A stretch of DNA of 12,301 nucleotides, taken from positions 1-12,301 of the forward strand of contig JAKBCB010000061.1 in assembly GCA_021808185.1 (NCBI GenBank), in the 5' to 3' direction. This stretch comes from Pseudomonadota bacterium (lineage in GTDB: Bacteria > Pseudomonadota > Alphaproteobacteria > Acetobacterales > Acetobacteraceae). Both the position numbers and the translations under genes were made by a program. This document shows, one piece after another, positions 1 through 7,587 of this stretch; position 1 is the first letter of the stretch; every line of letters starts with the position of its first letter. A model generated the notes under the pieces. The model was not told where the DNA came from. It ran no database searches and saw nothing but the letters and a program-made list of their open reading frames with translations.

Positions 1-2090
1 TGCAGGGCACGCTGATCCTGTCCATCGTGCTGGTGGTGGCGGTGATCTTCCTGTTCCTGCGCACCTGGCGCGCCACCATCGTGCCGGCGGTGGCGCTGCC
101 GCTGTCGCTGATCGGCACGTTCGGGGTGATGGCGGAACTCGGCTACGCGCTGGACAATCTCTCGCTGATGGCGCTGACGGTCGCGACCGGCTTCGTGGTG
201 GACGACGCCATCGTGATGATCGAGAACGTGGTACGCTTCATCGAGGCGGGCATGACGCCGCTGGAAGCCGCGTATCGCGGCGCACGGCAGATCGGCTTCA
301 CCATCGTCTCGCTGACGGTCTCGCTGGTCGCGGTGTTCATCCCGCTGCTGTTCATGTCGGGCGTGGTCGGGCGGCTGTTCTCGGAATTCGCCATGACACT
401 GTCGATCGCGGTCGTGGTCTCCGCGGTGGTGTCGCTCACGCTCACGCCGATGATGTGCGGCCGGATTCTGCGCCCGGCGGCCGAGGAAACACCAGGGCGT
501 GTCTCGCGGGCGATGGAGCGCGGGTTCGACGCCATGCACGCCGGCTACCGGCGCACGCTCGCGTGGTCGTTGCGGCACGAGGCGCTGGTGCTGGGCATCG
601 CCGGTGTCACGCTGGTCGCCACCGTGGCGCTGTACATCGCGATCCCGAAGGGCTTCCTGCCGTTGCAGGACACCGGGATGATCGTCGCGGTGACCGAGGG
701 CGAGCAGAGCATCTCCATCCCGCGCATGGCCGCGTTGCAGGCGCGCGCGGCGGAGATCGCGCAACAGGACAAGGACGTGACCGGCGTGGTCAGCTTCGTC
801 GGCGCGGGCACGATCAACCCGACGCCGAACACCGGGCGGCTGACCATCTCGCTACTGCCGCGCCGGCAGCGCGTGGCCGATGCGCGGGCGATCGCCGTGC
901 GGTTGCAGGCGCGCATGGCGGCGATCCCCGGGCTGTCGGTGTTCATGCAGCCGGTGCAGGACATCCAGATCGGCACACGGGTCAGCCGCGCGCAGTTCCA
1001 GTACACGCTGATCGACACCGATCCAGCGGAGCTGGCACGATGGACCCCGCGGCTGCTGGCACGGCTGCAAACCCTGCCGCAACTGCGCGATGTCGCCAGC
1101 GACCAGCAGGATGACGGGCTCCGCACCTTCATCCGCGTGGATCGCGACGCCGCGATGCGCCTGGGTGTCACCATGCAGGCGGTGCAGGACGTGCTGTACG
1201 ACGCCTTCGGCCAGCGGCAGGTGTCCACCATTTTCGGCCAGGCCAACCAGTATCGCGTGGTGCTGGAGGCCGAGCCGGCATGGCAGAGCGACCCGGCGAT
1301 GCTCTCGCGGCTGCGCGTGCCCGGTGTCGGCGGCGCGCAGGTGCCGCTGACCGCGATTGCCGCCATCGAGCGCACGACGGCGCCGCTGGTGGTCACGCAT
1401 GACGGGCAATTTCCCTCGGTGACGCTGAGCTTCAACCTCGGTGGCCACGCCTCGCTCGGCGAGGCGGTGCGGGCCGTGGCCGAGGCGGAGCGCGAGATCG
1501 CGCTGCCGGCGACGATCACCGGCCGCTACTCCGGCGACGCGGCGGAGTTCCAGTCCTCGCTGGCGAGCGAACCTTGGCTGATCCTCGCCGCCGTCGTGGT
1601 GATCTATATCGTGCTCGGCGTGCTCTACGAAAGTACGATCCACCCGATCACCATCCTGTCCAGCCTGCCCTCGGCGGGCGTCGGCGCGCTGCTGGCGTTG
1701 ATGGCGGTGGGCGAGGATCTGTCGCTGGTGGCGCTGGTCGGCATCGTGCTGCTGATGGGCATCGTCAAGAAGAACGCCATCATGATGATCGACTTCGCCA
1801 TCGAGGCGGAGCGCACGCGCGATCTCTCGCCGCGCGCGGCCATCACCGAGGCGTGCCTGCTGCGCTTCCGCCCGATCATGATGACCACCGCCGCCGCCCT
1901 GCTCGGCGCGCTGCCGCTGATGCTCGGGCGCGGCACCGGCAGTGAATTGCGCATTCCGCTCGGCGTGACCATCGTCGGCGGGTTGCTGCTCAGCCAGTTG
2001 CTCACGCTATACACGACGCCGGCGATCTATCTGGCGCTGGAACGGCTGCGGCTGCGCGGCACCGTGCCGCGACCGGCGGCGGCGGAATAG
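1..2090 (+). CDS. mdtB: RND multidrug efflux permease, MdtB/MuxB-like (5' partial)
   Basis: Inner-membrane RND (AcrB/HAE1) permease that exports solutes in exchange for protons, probably working with the downstream permease. The frame is open from base 3 with no start, and the visible 695 residues begin in the second transmembrane segment (QGTLILSIV), so roughly the first 340 residues lie outside. The proton-relay Asp-Asp pair of TM4 is at bases 201-206 (GFVVDDAIVMIENV). The TM10 lysine region (MGIVKKNAIMMIDF) is at about 1755-1796, and the usual C-terminal helices end in TLYTTPAIYLAL. In between lies the second large periplasmic loop, which holds the porter and docking subdomains. Sequence flavour (HPITILSSLPSAGVGALLAL, LTPMMC) matches MdtB/MuxB rather than AcrB. 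The stop is two bases before the next start, so the pair is co-transcribed. Family assignment is very secure; the exact symbol is by resemblance, and substrate range cannot be read from sequence. Confidence 0.93.
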   Translation, partial: QGTLILSIVLVVAVIFLFLRTWRATIVPAVALPLSLIGTFGVMAELGYALDNLSLMALTVATGFVVDDAIVMIENVVRFIEAGMTPLEAAYRGARQIGFTIVSLTVSLVAVFIPLLFMSGVVGRLFSEFAMTLSIAVVVSAVVSLTLTPMMCGRILRPAAEETPGRVSRAMERGFDAMHAGYRRTLAWSLRHEALVLGIAGVTLVATVALYIAIPKGFLPLQDTGMIVAVTEGEQSISIPRMAALQARAAEIAQQDKDVTGVVSFVGAGTINPTPNTGRLTISLLPRRQRVADARAIAVRLQARMAAIPGLSVFMQPVQDIQIGTRVSRAQFQYTLIDTDPAELARWTPRLLARLQTLPQLRDVASDQQDDGLRTFIRVDRDAAMRLGVTMQAVQDVLYDAFGQRQVSTIFGQANQYRVVLEAEPAWQSDPAMLSRLRVPGVGGAQVPLTAIAAIERTTAPLVVTHDGQFPSVTLSFNLGGHASLGEAVRAVAEAEREIALPATITGRYSGDAAEFQSSLASEPWLILAAVVVIYIVLGVLYESTIHPITILSSLPSAGVGALLALMAVGEDLSLVALVGIVLLMGIVKKNAIMMIDFAIEAERTRDLSPRAAITEACLLRFRPIMMTTAAALLGALPLMLGRGTGSELRIPLGVTIVGGLLLSQLLTLYTTPAIYLALERLRLRGTVPRPAAAE
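189..229 (+). repeat. 41-bp exact direct repeat, copy 1 (RND TM4 codons)
   Basis: These 41 bases are identical to 3281-3321 in the second permease. They encode the TM4 proton-relay segment GFVVDDAIVMIEN in the same codon phase in both genes. A second shared stretch of 26 bases (318-343 and 3410-3435) lies shortly downstream in both. The identity reflects paralogy plus strong codon bias, or possibly gene conversion. Confidence 0.8.
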
Positions 2091-2092
2091 CG

Positions 2093-5000
2093 ATGGGCTT
2101 CTCCGCGCTGTTCATCCACCGGCCGGTCGCCACCTTCCTGCTGGCACTCGGGCTGCTGATCGCGGGAGGTGTGGCCTATGTGTTCCTGCCGGTCGCCTCG
2201 CTGCCGAGCGTGGACATCCCCACCATCGTGGTGTTCGCCAACCGGCCGGGCGCCGACCCGCAGAACATCGCCACCGCTCTCTGCGCGCCGCTGGAGCGCA
2301 GGCTCGGCGAGATCGCCGGTGTCACCGAGCTGACCTCGATCAGCGCCACCGGGGCCGGCTCGATCATCGTGCAGTTCGACATCAGCCGCGACATCGACGG
2401 GGCCGCGCACGACGTGCAGGCGGCGATCAATGCTGCGATCACCGATCTGCCGTCCGACCTGCCGACGCGGCCGTTCTATCGCAAGTTCAATCCCGCGTCC
2501 TTCCCGATCATGACCATCGCTCTGGCGTCGGACACGCTGTCGCTCGGGCAGATCTACGACGCCGCCGACAGCGTACTGGCGCAGCGCCTGTCGCAGGTCG
2601 AGGGCGTGTCCCAGGTGCAGGTGAACGGCGCGGAAAAGCCGGCTGTGCGCGTGCGGCTCGATTCCGCGGCGCTGGCGGCGGCGCATCTGTCGGCCGAGGA
2701 TGTGTACGCGGCGATCCGCGCGGCCAATGTCACCGGCCCCACCGGCGGGTTCCAGGGGCCGGACCGCGCCGAACTGATCGGGCTGAACGGGCAGCTTCGC
2801 ACCGCGCGCCAGTACGCGCCGCTGGTGCTGAAAACATCCAACGGCGCGATCGTGCGGCTGACCGATGTGGCGAGCGTCATCGACGGCGTGGCGAACACCC
2901 GCCTCGGCGCCAGCTTCGACGGCAAGCCCGCGATCCTGCTCACCGTGTCCAAATCCGCCGGCGCCAATGTCATCGAGACCGCCGACCGCGTGCGCGCGAT
3001 GCTGCCGCGCCTGCAAGGCTGGATTCCGCCGGACATCAAGCTGACGATCCTGTCGGACGCCACATCCTCGATCCGCGCCAGCGTGGATGAGGTGCAGTTC
3101 ACGCTGCTGATCACCGTGGTCCTGGTGATCCTGGTGGTGCTGGTGTTCATGCGCAGCGTGGTGCCCACGGTCGCCGCCGGCATCACCGTGCCGCTCTCCA
3201 TCGCCGGCACGCTGGCGGCCATGTGGTTCGAGGGCTACTCGCTCGACAACTACTCGCTGATGGCGCTGACCATCTCCGTGGGCTTCGTGGTGGACGACGC
3301 CATCGTGATGATCGAGAACGTCGTCCGCCACATGGAACAGGGCCATCCACCGTTCCAGGCGGCGCTGATCGGCGCGCGGCAGATCAGCTTCACCGTGTTC
3401 TCGATCAGCGTCTCGCTGGTCGCGGTGTTCATCCCGGTGCTGTTCCTGGGCGGCATTCTCGGGCGGCTGCTGCACGAATTCGCGATGACGCTGACCATCG
3501 CCATCGCCGTCTCCGGCGTGGTGTCGCTGACGCTGACGCCGATGCTGTGCGCGCATTTCATGACGCGTCCGTCCGCCGCGCGCCGACCGGGACGCTGGGC
3601 GCGGCTGGATGCCGCGATCGAGCGGGGGCTTGCTTCGGTGCTGCGCGAGTATGCGCGCTCGCTCGGCTGGGCGTTGCGGCATCGCATCCTGATGCTGGTC
3701 GTGACCGTCGGCACGCTGGCGCTGACGATCTGGCTCTATACCGTGGTGCCGAAAAGCTTCCTGCCGATCGAGGATATCGGCCTCATTCAGGGCGTGGTGA
3801 TCGCCGACCCGGATGTGTCTTTCGCCGCGATGGTCAAGCGCCAGCGCGCGGTGCTGGAGGTGATCCGCCGCGATCCGGCGGTCTCGGCGGTGTCGGCGAC
3901 CGTGGGGGTCAGCACCGGCTGGGGCGCGCAGAACCGTGGCGGCATCACCGTGGCGCTGAAGCCGATGGCGGAGCGGCACATCTCCTCCGAGGCGGTGATC
4001 GCGCGGCTGCGCCCGCTGCTGGCGCCGATGGGCGGGGTACAAACGGTGCTGTGGTCGGCACAGGAACTGCGCCCCGGCGGGCGGCAGGGGGCGAGCAACC
4101 AGTACGTGCTGATCGACCAGGATCTCGACGAGTTGTTGCTCTGGACACGGCGGCTGGAAGACGCGATGCGGCGCACGCCGAGCCTCGCCGATGTCAGCAG
4201 CGACCAGGATGCGGCCGGGCCGCAGGTGAACATCGAGATCGACCGCGTGGCTGCCGCGCGGCTCGGCGTCAGCGTGGCGGCGATCGACGACGCGCTGAAC
4301 AACGCGTTTTCGCAGCGCCAGATCTCGGTGATCTACACCCAGCGCAACCAGTACCAGGTGGTTCTGGAGGCCGATCCGCATCTGCAAAGCGATCCCGACC
4401 ATCTCGACCGCATCTTCGTCGGCGGCAGCGGTGGCACGCAGGTGCCGCTGCTCGGCGTGGTGCGGGTCACGTGCGGCATCGGGCCGCTCGCAGTACGGCA
4501 TCAGGGCCAGTTTCCGGCGGCGACGATCAGCTACAACATCGCCCCCGGCACGTCGGAGGGCGACGCGCTCGCGCAGTTGCAAAAGACCGTCGCCGACCTG
4601 CACATGCCACCCACGGTGCGCACCGCGACGGCCGGCGCCACGCAACTGCTCGCCGCCAGCGTCGCCTCGCTGCCGCTGCTGATCCTGGCCGCGTTTCTGG
4701 CCATCTATATCATCCTTGGCGTGCTGTACGAGAGCCTGACGCAGCCCATCACTATCATTTCGACGCTGTTCCCAGCGGGTCTCGGCGCGCTGCTGGCGCT
4801 GCTCATCACCGGCACCGATCTGTCGGTCGTCGCGATCATCGCCATCCTGCTGCTGATGGGCATCGTCAAAAAGAACGCCATCATGCTGATCGACTTCGCG
4901 CTGGAGGAAGAACGCCAGCACGGCAAGACCCCGCTGGAGGCGATCCATGCCGCGTGCCTGGAGCGGTTCCGGCCGATCATCATGACCACGCTCGCAGCGC

Positions 5001-5179
5001 TGCTCGGCGCGGTGCCGCTGGCGCTCGCGTTCGGCACCGGCGCCGAAATGCGCCGCCCGCTCGGCATCGCCATCATCGGCGGCTTGATCGTCTCGCAGGC
5101 GCTGACGCTGTACACGACGCCCGTGGTGTATCTCGCCTTGCAGCCGCGCCGCCGCAAGGCACGGCCGGCGGCTACGTGA
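2093..5179 (+). CDS. mdtC: RND multidrug efflux permease, MdtC/MuxC-like
   Basis: Complete second RND permease of 1028 residues, close to the roughly 1025 of E. coli MdtC. It starts at ATG 2093, two bases after the upstream stop, and opens with the cytoplasmic/TM1 signature FSALFIHRPVATFLLALGL. Proton-relay D401-D402 lie in TM4 (GFVVDDAIVMIENV) and K926-K927 in TM10 (MGIVKKNAIMLIDF). The two large periplasmic loops lie between TM1 and TM2 and between TM7 and TM8. In MdtABC and MuxABC, two different permeases combine into one trimer with a single adaptor and an outer-membrane channel; this tandem arrangement fits that model. No outer-membrane channel gene follows, so the pump must use one encoded elsewhere or upstream. 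The ribosome site before ATG 2093 is poor, consistent with translational coupling. The last 8 bases overlap the end of the convergent GH15 gene. Confidence 0.95.
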   Translation: MGFSALFIHRPVATFLLALGLLIAGGVAYVFLPVASLPSVDIPTIVVFANRPGADPQNIATALCAPLERRLGEIAGVTELTSISATGAGSIIVQFDISRDIDGAAHDVQAAINAAITDLPSDLPTRPFYRKFNPASFPIMTIALASDTLSLGQIYDAADSVLAQRLSQVEGVSQVQVNGAEKPAVRVRLDSAALAAAHLSAEDVYAAIRAANVTGPTGGFQGPDRAELIGLNGQLRTARQYAPLVLKTSNGAIVRLTDVASVIDGVANTRLGASFDGKPAILLTVSKSAGANVIETADRVRAMLPRLQGWIPPDIKLTILSDATSSIRASVDEVQFTLLITVVLVILVVLVFMRSVVPTVAAGITVPLSIAGTLAAMWFEGYSLDNYSLMALTISVGFVVDDAIVMIENVVRHMEQGHPPFQAALIGARQISFTVFSISVSLVAVFIPVLFLGGILGRLLHEFAMTLTIAIAVSGVVSLTLTPMLCAHFMTRPSAARRPGRWARLDAAIERGLASVLREYARSLGWALRHRILMLVVTVGTLALTIWLYTVVPKSFLPIEDIGLIQGVVIADPDVSFAAMVKRQRAVLEVIRRDPAVSAVSATVGVSTGWGAQNRGGITVALKPMAERHISSEAVIARLRPLLAPMGGVQTVLWSAQELRPGGRQGASNQYVLIDQDLDELLLWTRRLEDAMRRTPSLADVSSDQDAAGPQVNIEIDRVAAARLGVSVAAIDDALNNAFSQRQISVIYTQRNQYQVVLEADPHLQSDPDHLDRIFVGGSGGTQVPLLGVVRVTCGIGPLAVRHQGQFPAATISYNIAPGTSEGDALAQLQKTVADLHMPPTVRTATAGATQLLAASVASLPLLILAAFLAIYIILGVLYESLTQPITIISTLFPAGLGALLALLITGTDLSVVAIIAILLLMGIVKKNAIMLIDFALEEERQHGKTPLEAIHAACLERFRPIIMTTLAALLGAVPLALAFGTGAEMRRPLGIAIIGGLIVSQALTLYTTPVVYLALQPRRRKARPAAT
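3281..3321 (+). repeat. 41-bp exact direct repeat, copy 2 (RND TM4 codons)
   Basis: Second copy of the repeat at 189-229, in the same reading phase within the MdtC-like permease. Recombination between the copies would delete about 3.1 kb and leave an in-frame MdtB-MdtC chimera. Confidence 0.8.
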
Positions 5180-5195
5180 GGCGGAACGCCGTGTC
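5158..5195. terminator. Weak stem-loop over two convergent stop codons
   Basis: Bases 5158-5165 (GGCACGGC) pair with 5188-5195 (GCCGTGTC) over 8 positions with one G-T wobble. The 22-base loop contains the stops of both the MdtC-like gene and the convergent GH15 gene. There is no T-run on either side, so this is at most a bidirectional pause or a Rho-assisted end. Confidence 0.2.
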
Positions 5196-6944
5196 GATCA
5201 GGGCCACGTGGCTGAACGCCTGCGGGAAATTGCCCAGCAGCCGGCGCGCGACGGGGTCGTATTCCTCCGCGAGCAGACCGAGATCGGTGCGCAGCGCCAG
5301 CAGCCGCGCGAACAGGGCCTCCGCCTCCGTCGCGCGGCCCTGCATCGCGTAGGCGTCGGCCAGCCAGAAGCTGCACGCGAGGAACGCCCCCTCGCCGGGC
5401 GGCAATCCGTCCGCCCCGGTCTGGGTGTCGTAGCGCCGCACGAAGCCGTCCACGAGCAGCTCGCGCTCGATGGCACTCACGGTGCCACGCACGCGCGCAT
5501 CGTTCGCGGGCAGGAAGCCCACGCGCGGGATCAGCAGCAGGCTCGCATCGAGCGCGCGGCCGCCGAAACTCTGCACGAAGCTGTTCCTGTCACGGTCGAA
5601 CCCGTTTTCGCAGACATCCGCGTGGATGCGTCCGCGCAGCGCACGCCATCGATCCAGCGGAGCGGGCAGGGAGAAAGCCTCGGCCGAGCGGATCGCGCGA
5701 TCCAGCGCCACCCAGGCCATCACACCGGAGAAGGTGAAGCGCCGGCGCCCGCCCCGCACCTCCCAGATGCCCTCGTCCGGCTCCCGCCACACCGTTTCCA
5801 GGTGCGCGACGAGGCCGCGTTCAAGATCCCAGCCATCGCCGGAGTGGCGCTGGGTGTGCAGCAGGTCCAGCACCTCGCCGAACACGTCCAGTTGCAGCTG
5901 GTCGTGCGCGGCGTTGCCGAGGCGGACCGGGCGGGCGCCCTGGTAACCGGGCAGCCAGTCCGCCTGCCGCTCGGTCAGGTCGCGCTCGCCGCCCAGGCCG
6001 TACATGATGCGCATGTGCGCCGCGCGCCCGGCCAGCGCGTGGCCCAGCCAGCCGCGCCACGCATCCGCTTCCTCGGTGTAGCCGGCGCGCAGCAGCGCCA
6101 GCAGCGTCAGGCTCGCGTCGCGCAGCCAGCAGAAGCGGTAATCCCAGTTCCGCCCGCCGCCCAGCGCCTCCGGCAGGCTGGTGGTGGGGGCCGCGACAAT
6201 GCCGCCGGTCGGGCGGTGCACAAGCGCCTTCAGGGTCAGCAGGCTGCGCCGCACCGCCGCCGCGTGCGGCCCGCGATAGGTGGACCGGGCCGCCCAGGCG
6301 GCCCAGATCCGCGCGGTCGCGGCGACCACGGCACCCGCATCGAGCGGCGGCGGGGTGCCGCCGCCCGGTGCGTGGCTGAGAACGAATGCAACGGTCTCGC
6401 CCGCCCGCACCGCGAAGCGCGCGCAGGCGGCGGCGCCCGCGATCTCCAGCGGCACCGGCGCGCGCAGCACGAGGCCGTCATCCCCGGCCATCGCGCGAAT
6501 GCCGCCGGCATCGGCGAGCGGCGAGACAGTCGGGCTTTGCGCGCCGTAGCCGAACCGCGGCGCGAACACCGAGCGCATCGCCACGCTGCCCGCCAACCCG
6601 GCGACCTGCCGCACCAGCGTCGGCGCCGCCGCATCGACCAGAGCGTCCGTGACCAGAACTTCGCCGTCGGCGGTCGCGATGCGCGATTCCAGCACCAGCG
6701 AGTCGCCCTGGTAGCACCGCCGCACCCGCGCCGCCGGCGCGTCCGGCGCCAGCCGCCACGCCCCATGCTCGCCCGAACCGAGCAGGGCGGCGAAGCTGGC
6801 CGGGCTATCGAAGCGCGGCCAGCACAGCCATGCCAGCGTCCCATCCCGCCCGATCAGCGCGGCCGAGCGGCCGTCGCCCAGCAGCCCATAGGCCTCGATC
6901 GGCCCGGGGCCGTCGCCCAGGAACGCGCGGGACTCCGGCGTCAC
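5172..6944 (-). CDS. Glycoside hydrolase family 15 protein (glucoamylase/trehalase-like)
   Basis: A 590-residue GH15 enzyme of the inverting (alpha/alpha)6-barrel type that hydrolyses terminal alpha-glucosidic bonds. Residues about 15-60 form the trehalase-like N-terminal domain (GLLGDGRSAALIGRDGTLAW). The catalytic barrel covers about 230-585. It contains the substrate-site motif NWDYRFCWLRDAS (266-278), the segment PDEGIWEVR, where E395 is the likely general acid, and LLAEEYDP, where E560 or E561 is the likely base. It ends with GNFPQAFSHVALI. No signal peptide is visible, so it is probably cytoplasmic. The GTG start at 6944 is only 6 bases after the upstream gene's stop, which argues for co-transcription; its ribosome site is weak. 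Bacterial relatives include trehalases and glucoamylases/glucodextranases, and substrate cannot be decided here. Its end overlaps the convergent permease gene by 8 bases. Confidence 0.92.
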   Translation of the reverse strand: MTPESRAFLGDGPGPIEAYGLLGDGRSAALIGRDGTLAWLCWPRFDSPASFAALLGSGEHGAWRLAPDAPAARVRRCYQGDSLVLESRIATADGEVLVTDALVDAAAPTLVRQVAGLAGSVAMRSVFAPRFGYGAQSPTVSPLADAGGIRAMAGDDGLVLRAPVPLEIAGAAACARFAVRAGETVAFVLSHAPGGGTPPPLDAGAVVAATARIWAAWAARSTYRGPHAAAVRRSLLTLKALVHRPTGGIVAAPTTSLPEALGGGRNWDYRFCWLRDASLTLLALLRAGYTEEADAWRGWLGHALAGRAAHMRIMYGLGGERDLTERQADWLPGYQGARPVRLGNAAHDQLQLDVFGEVLDLLHTQRHSGDGWDLERGLVAHLETVWREPDEGIWEVRGGRRRFTFSGVMAWVALDRAIRSAEAFSLPAPLDRWRALRGRIHADVCENGFDRDRNSFVQSFGGRALDASLLLIPRVGFLPANDARVRGTVSAIERELLVDGFVRRYDTQTGADGLPPGEGAFLACSFWLADAYAMQGRATEAEALFARLLALRTDLGLLAEEYDPVARRLLGNFPQAFSHVALIDTAFRLT

Positions 6945-6950
6945 CGACGC

Positions 6951-7286
6951 TCAGCCGACCCGCCCGCCGGCCCGCCCGGTATTGGTCGGGCAGGAGCATG
7001 GCGCGCCCTGCGGGGCCGGGGCATCCAGTGGGCAGACATAGGCGCCCGCGTAGCAGGCCTGCCCGGGGGGCGGCGGCGTGTAATATGTCGGCGGCGGGTA
7101 ATAGACCGGCGGTGGATAATAATACGCCGGAGGTCCGTAGAACGGGGCGAACGGCATGAAACCGAAGCCGAACCCAATGCCACCGCCGCGCCACCAGGCA
7201 TGCGCCGCCGAGGGCACCGCCACGGCAGCCGCCAGCGCCAAGGTCGCCAGACCCACGCGCAACCGCGTGCGACGGATAGTGGTCAT
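6951..7286 (-). CDS. Small secreted Tyr/Pro-rich protein with four C-terminal cysteines
   Basis: A 111-residue protein of unknown function, predicted to be exported. Residues 1-30 form a clear Sec signal peptide: basic RRTRLR, a hydrophobic Ala/Leu/Val core, then AHA with likely cleavage before WW. The mature part has a Gly/Phe-rich stretch (GGGIGFGFGF), then a low-complexity block at 55-74 built on Y-Y-P-P-P units. It ends with a segment carrying C78, C85, C97 and C99 (APCSCPTNTGRAGGRVG), which could form disulfides. Start ATG 7286 is well supported by an AAGGAGG site 7 bases upstream. It lies 6 bases before the GH15 gene on the same strand, so the two are probably co-transcribed although one product is exported and the other is not. 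I remember similar short proteins in Acetobacteraceae but know of no assigned role. Confidence 0.82.
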   Translation of the reverse strand: MTTIRRTRLRVGLATLALAAAVAVPSAAHAWWRGGGIGFGFGFMPFAPFYGPPAYYYPPPVYYPPPTYYTPPPPGQACYAGAYVCPLDAPAPQGAPCSCPTNTGRAGGRVG

Positions 7287-7293
7287 CGCCGAG

Positions 7294-7300
7294 CCTCCTT
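7294..7300 (-). promoter_or_regulatory. Strong Shine-Dalgarno site for the secreted protein
   Basis: Read on the minus strand this is AAGGAGG, 7 bases before ATG 7286. It is the clearest ribosome-binding site in the window and fixes that start. Confidence 0.8.
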
Positions 7301-7377
7301 TAGCCGCGGTCCACCGAACGCATCATAGGCCTATCGTCCAGGATATGGTGCCTCCACGCCCGTTACGCACCCGGCGC

Positions 7378-7394
7378 GCCGCCGGCCCGGCGGC
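7378..7394. repeat. Perfect 7-bp GC hairpin
   Basis: GCCGCCG (7378-7384), loop GCC, then CGGCGGC (7388-7394). The stem is perfect and all G/C. There is no following T-run on either strand and no gene ends nearby, so it is not an obvious terminator. It may be an operator or chance in GC-rich DNA. Confidence 0.5.
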
Positions 7395-7442
7395 AAGAGC
7401 CTCGCGTCTCGGGCATGGGAGCCCTTCGGACAGGCTAAAATT

Positions 7443-7470
7443 GCCGCTCATGCGGCTACCGGCGGCCGGT
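7443..7470. repeat. Two adjacent small hairpins upstream of the helicase
   Basis: GCCGC-TCAT-GCGGC (7443-7456) is followed after one base by ACCGG-CGG-CCGGT (7458-7470). Both stems are perfect 5-bp pairs. If transcription starts from the TAAAAT box at 7436 these would sit in the 5' leader. If it starts downstream of TTGACT at 7476 they would lie just upstream of the promoter. Confidence 0.4.
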
Positions 7471-7475
7471 CATCC

Positions 7476-7504
7476 TTGACTTATGGCGGTGCATTCCGGA
7501 TATG
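7476..7504 (+). promoter_or_regulatory. Candidate sigma-70-type promoter for the helicase operon
   Basis: TTGACT at 7476-7481 matches five of six -35 positions. After a 17-base spacer, GATATG at 7499-7504 is a poor -10. The expected start near 7511 would place ATG 7483 upstream of the transcript and favour the helicase start at TTG 7588 or later. This is weak evidence alone. Confidence 0.25.
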
Positions 7505-7587
7505 GCGACCAGCGCGCCGACTTGACGCGCATTCGGCGTGCGCAGTTGGCGCCGCCGCATCGGCGCCGCAGTGGAAGCACATCCGAT

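Larger units (their letters stand above)
7287..7587. other. Divergent intergenic region with inverted repeats
   Basis: About 300 bases between two divergently read units, assuming the helicase starts at 7588. It should hold promoters for both. It contains a 10-base palindrome ATAGGCCTAT (7325-7334), a 7-bp GC hairpin (7378-7394), and two adjacent hairpins (7443-7456 and 7458-7470). Candidate -10 boxes are TAAAAT (7436-7441, plus strand) and TATGAT (7327-7322, minus strand), neither with a good -35 at the right distance. I see no RNA gene or recognised riboswitch. Confidence 0.6.

Noticed and set aside
2027..4948. 973-codon open frame on the minus strand across the MdtC-like gene
   Set aside because: Composition is extreme (Arg/His/Gln/Asp), it has no recognisable domain or hydrophobic core, and it lies antisense to an unmistakable RND permease. 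Long antisense frames are expected in GC-rich genes.
3223..5352. 709-codon plus-strand open frame overlapping the MdtC-like gene in another phase
   Set aside because: It is an out-of-frame shadow with Arg/Gly/Ala-rich composition. The true frame carries all RND motifs.
7065..7127. GC/AT-alternating short tandem pattern that could look like a microsatellite or CRISPR-like repeat
   Set aside because: It is fully explained by the Tyr-Tyr-Pro-Pro-Pro codons of the secreted protein. Units are irregular and there are no spacers.
5208..7328. 706-codon plus-strand open frame antisense to GH15 and the secreted protein
   Set aside because: It is a shadow frame. The minus-strand genes have family motifs, a signal peptide and a strong ribosome site.
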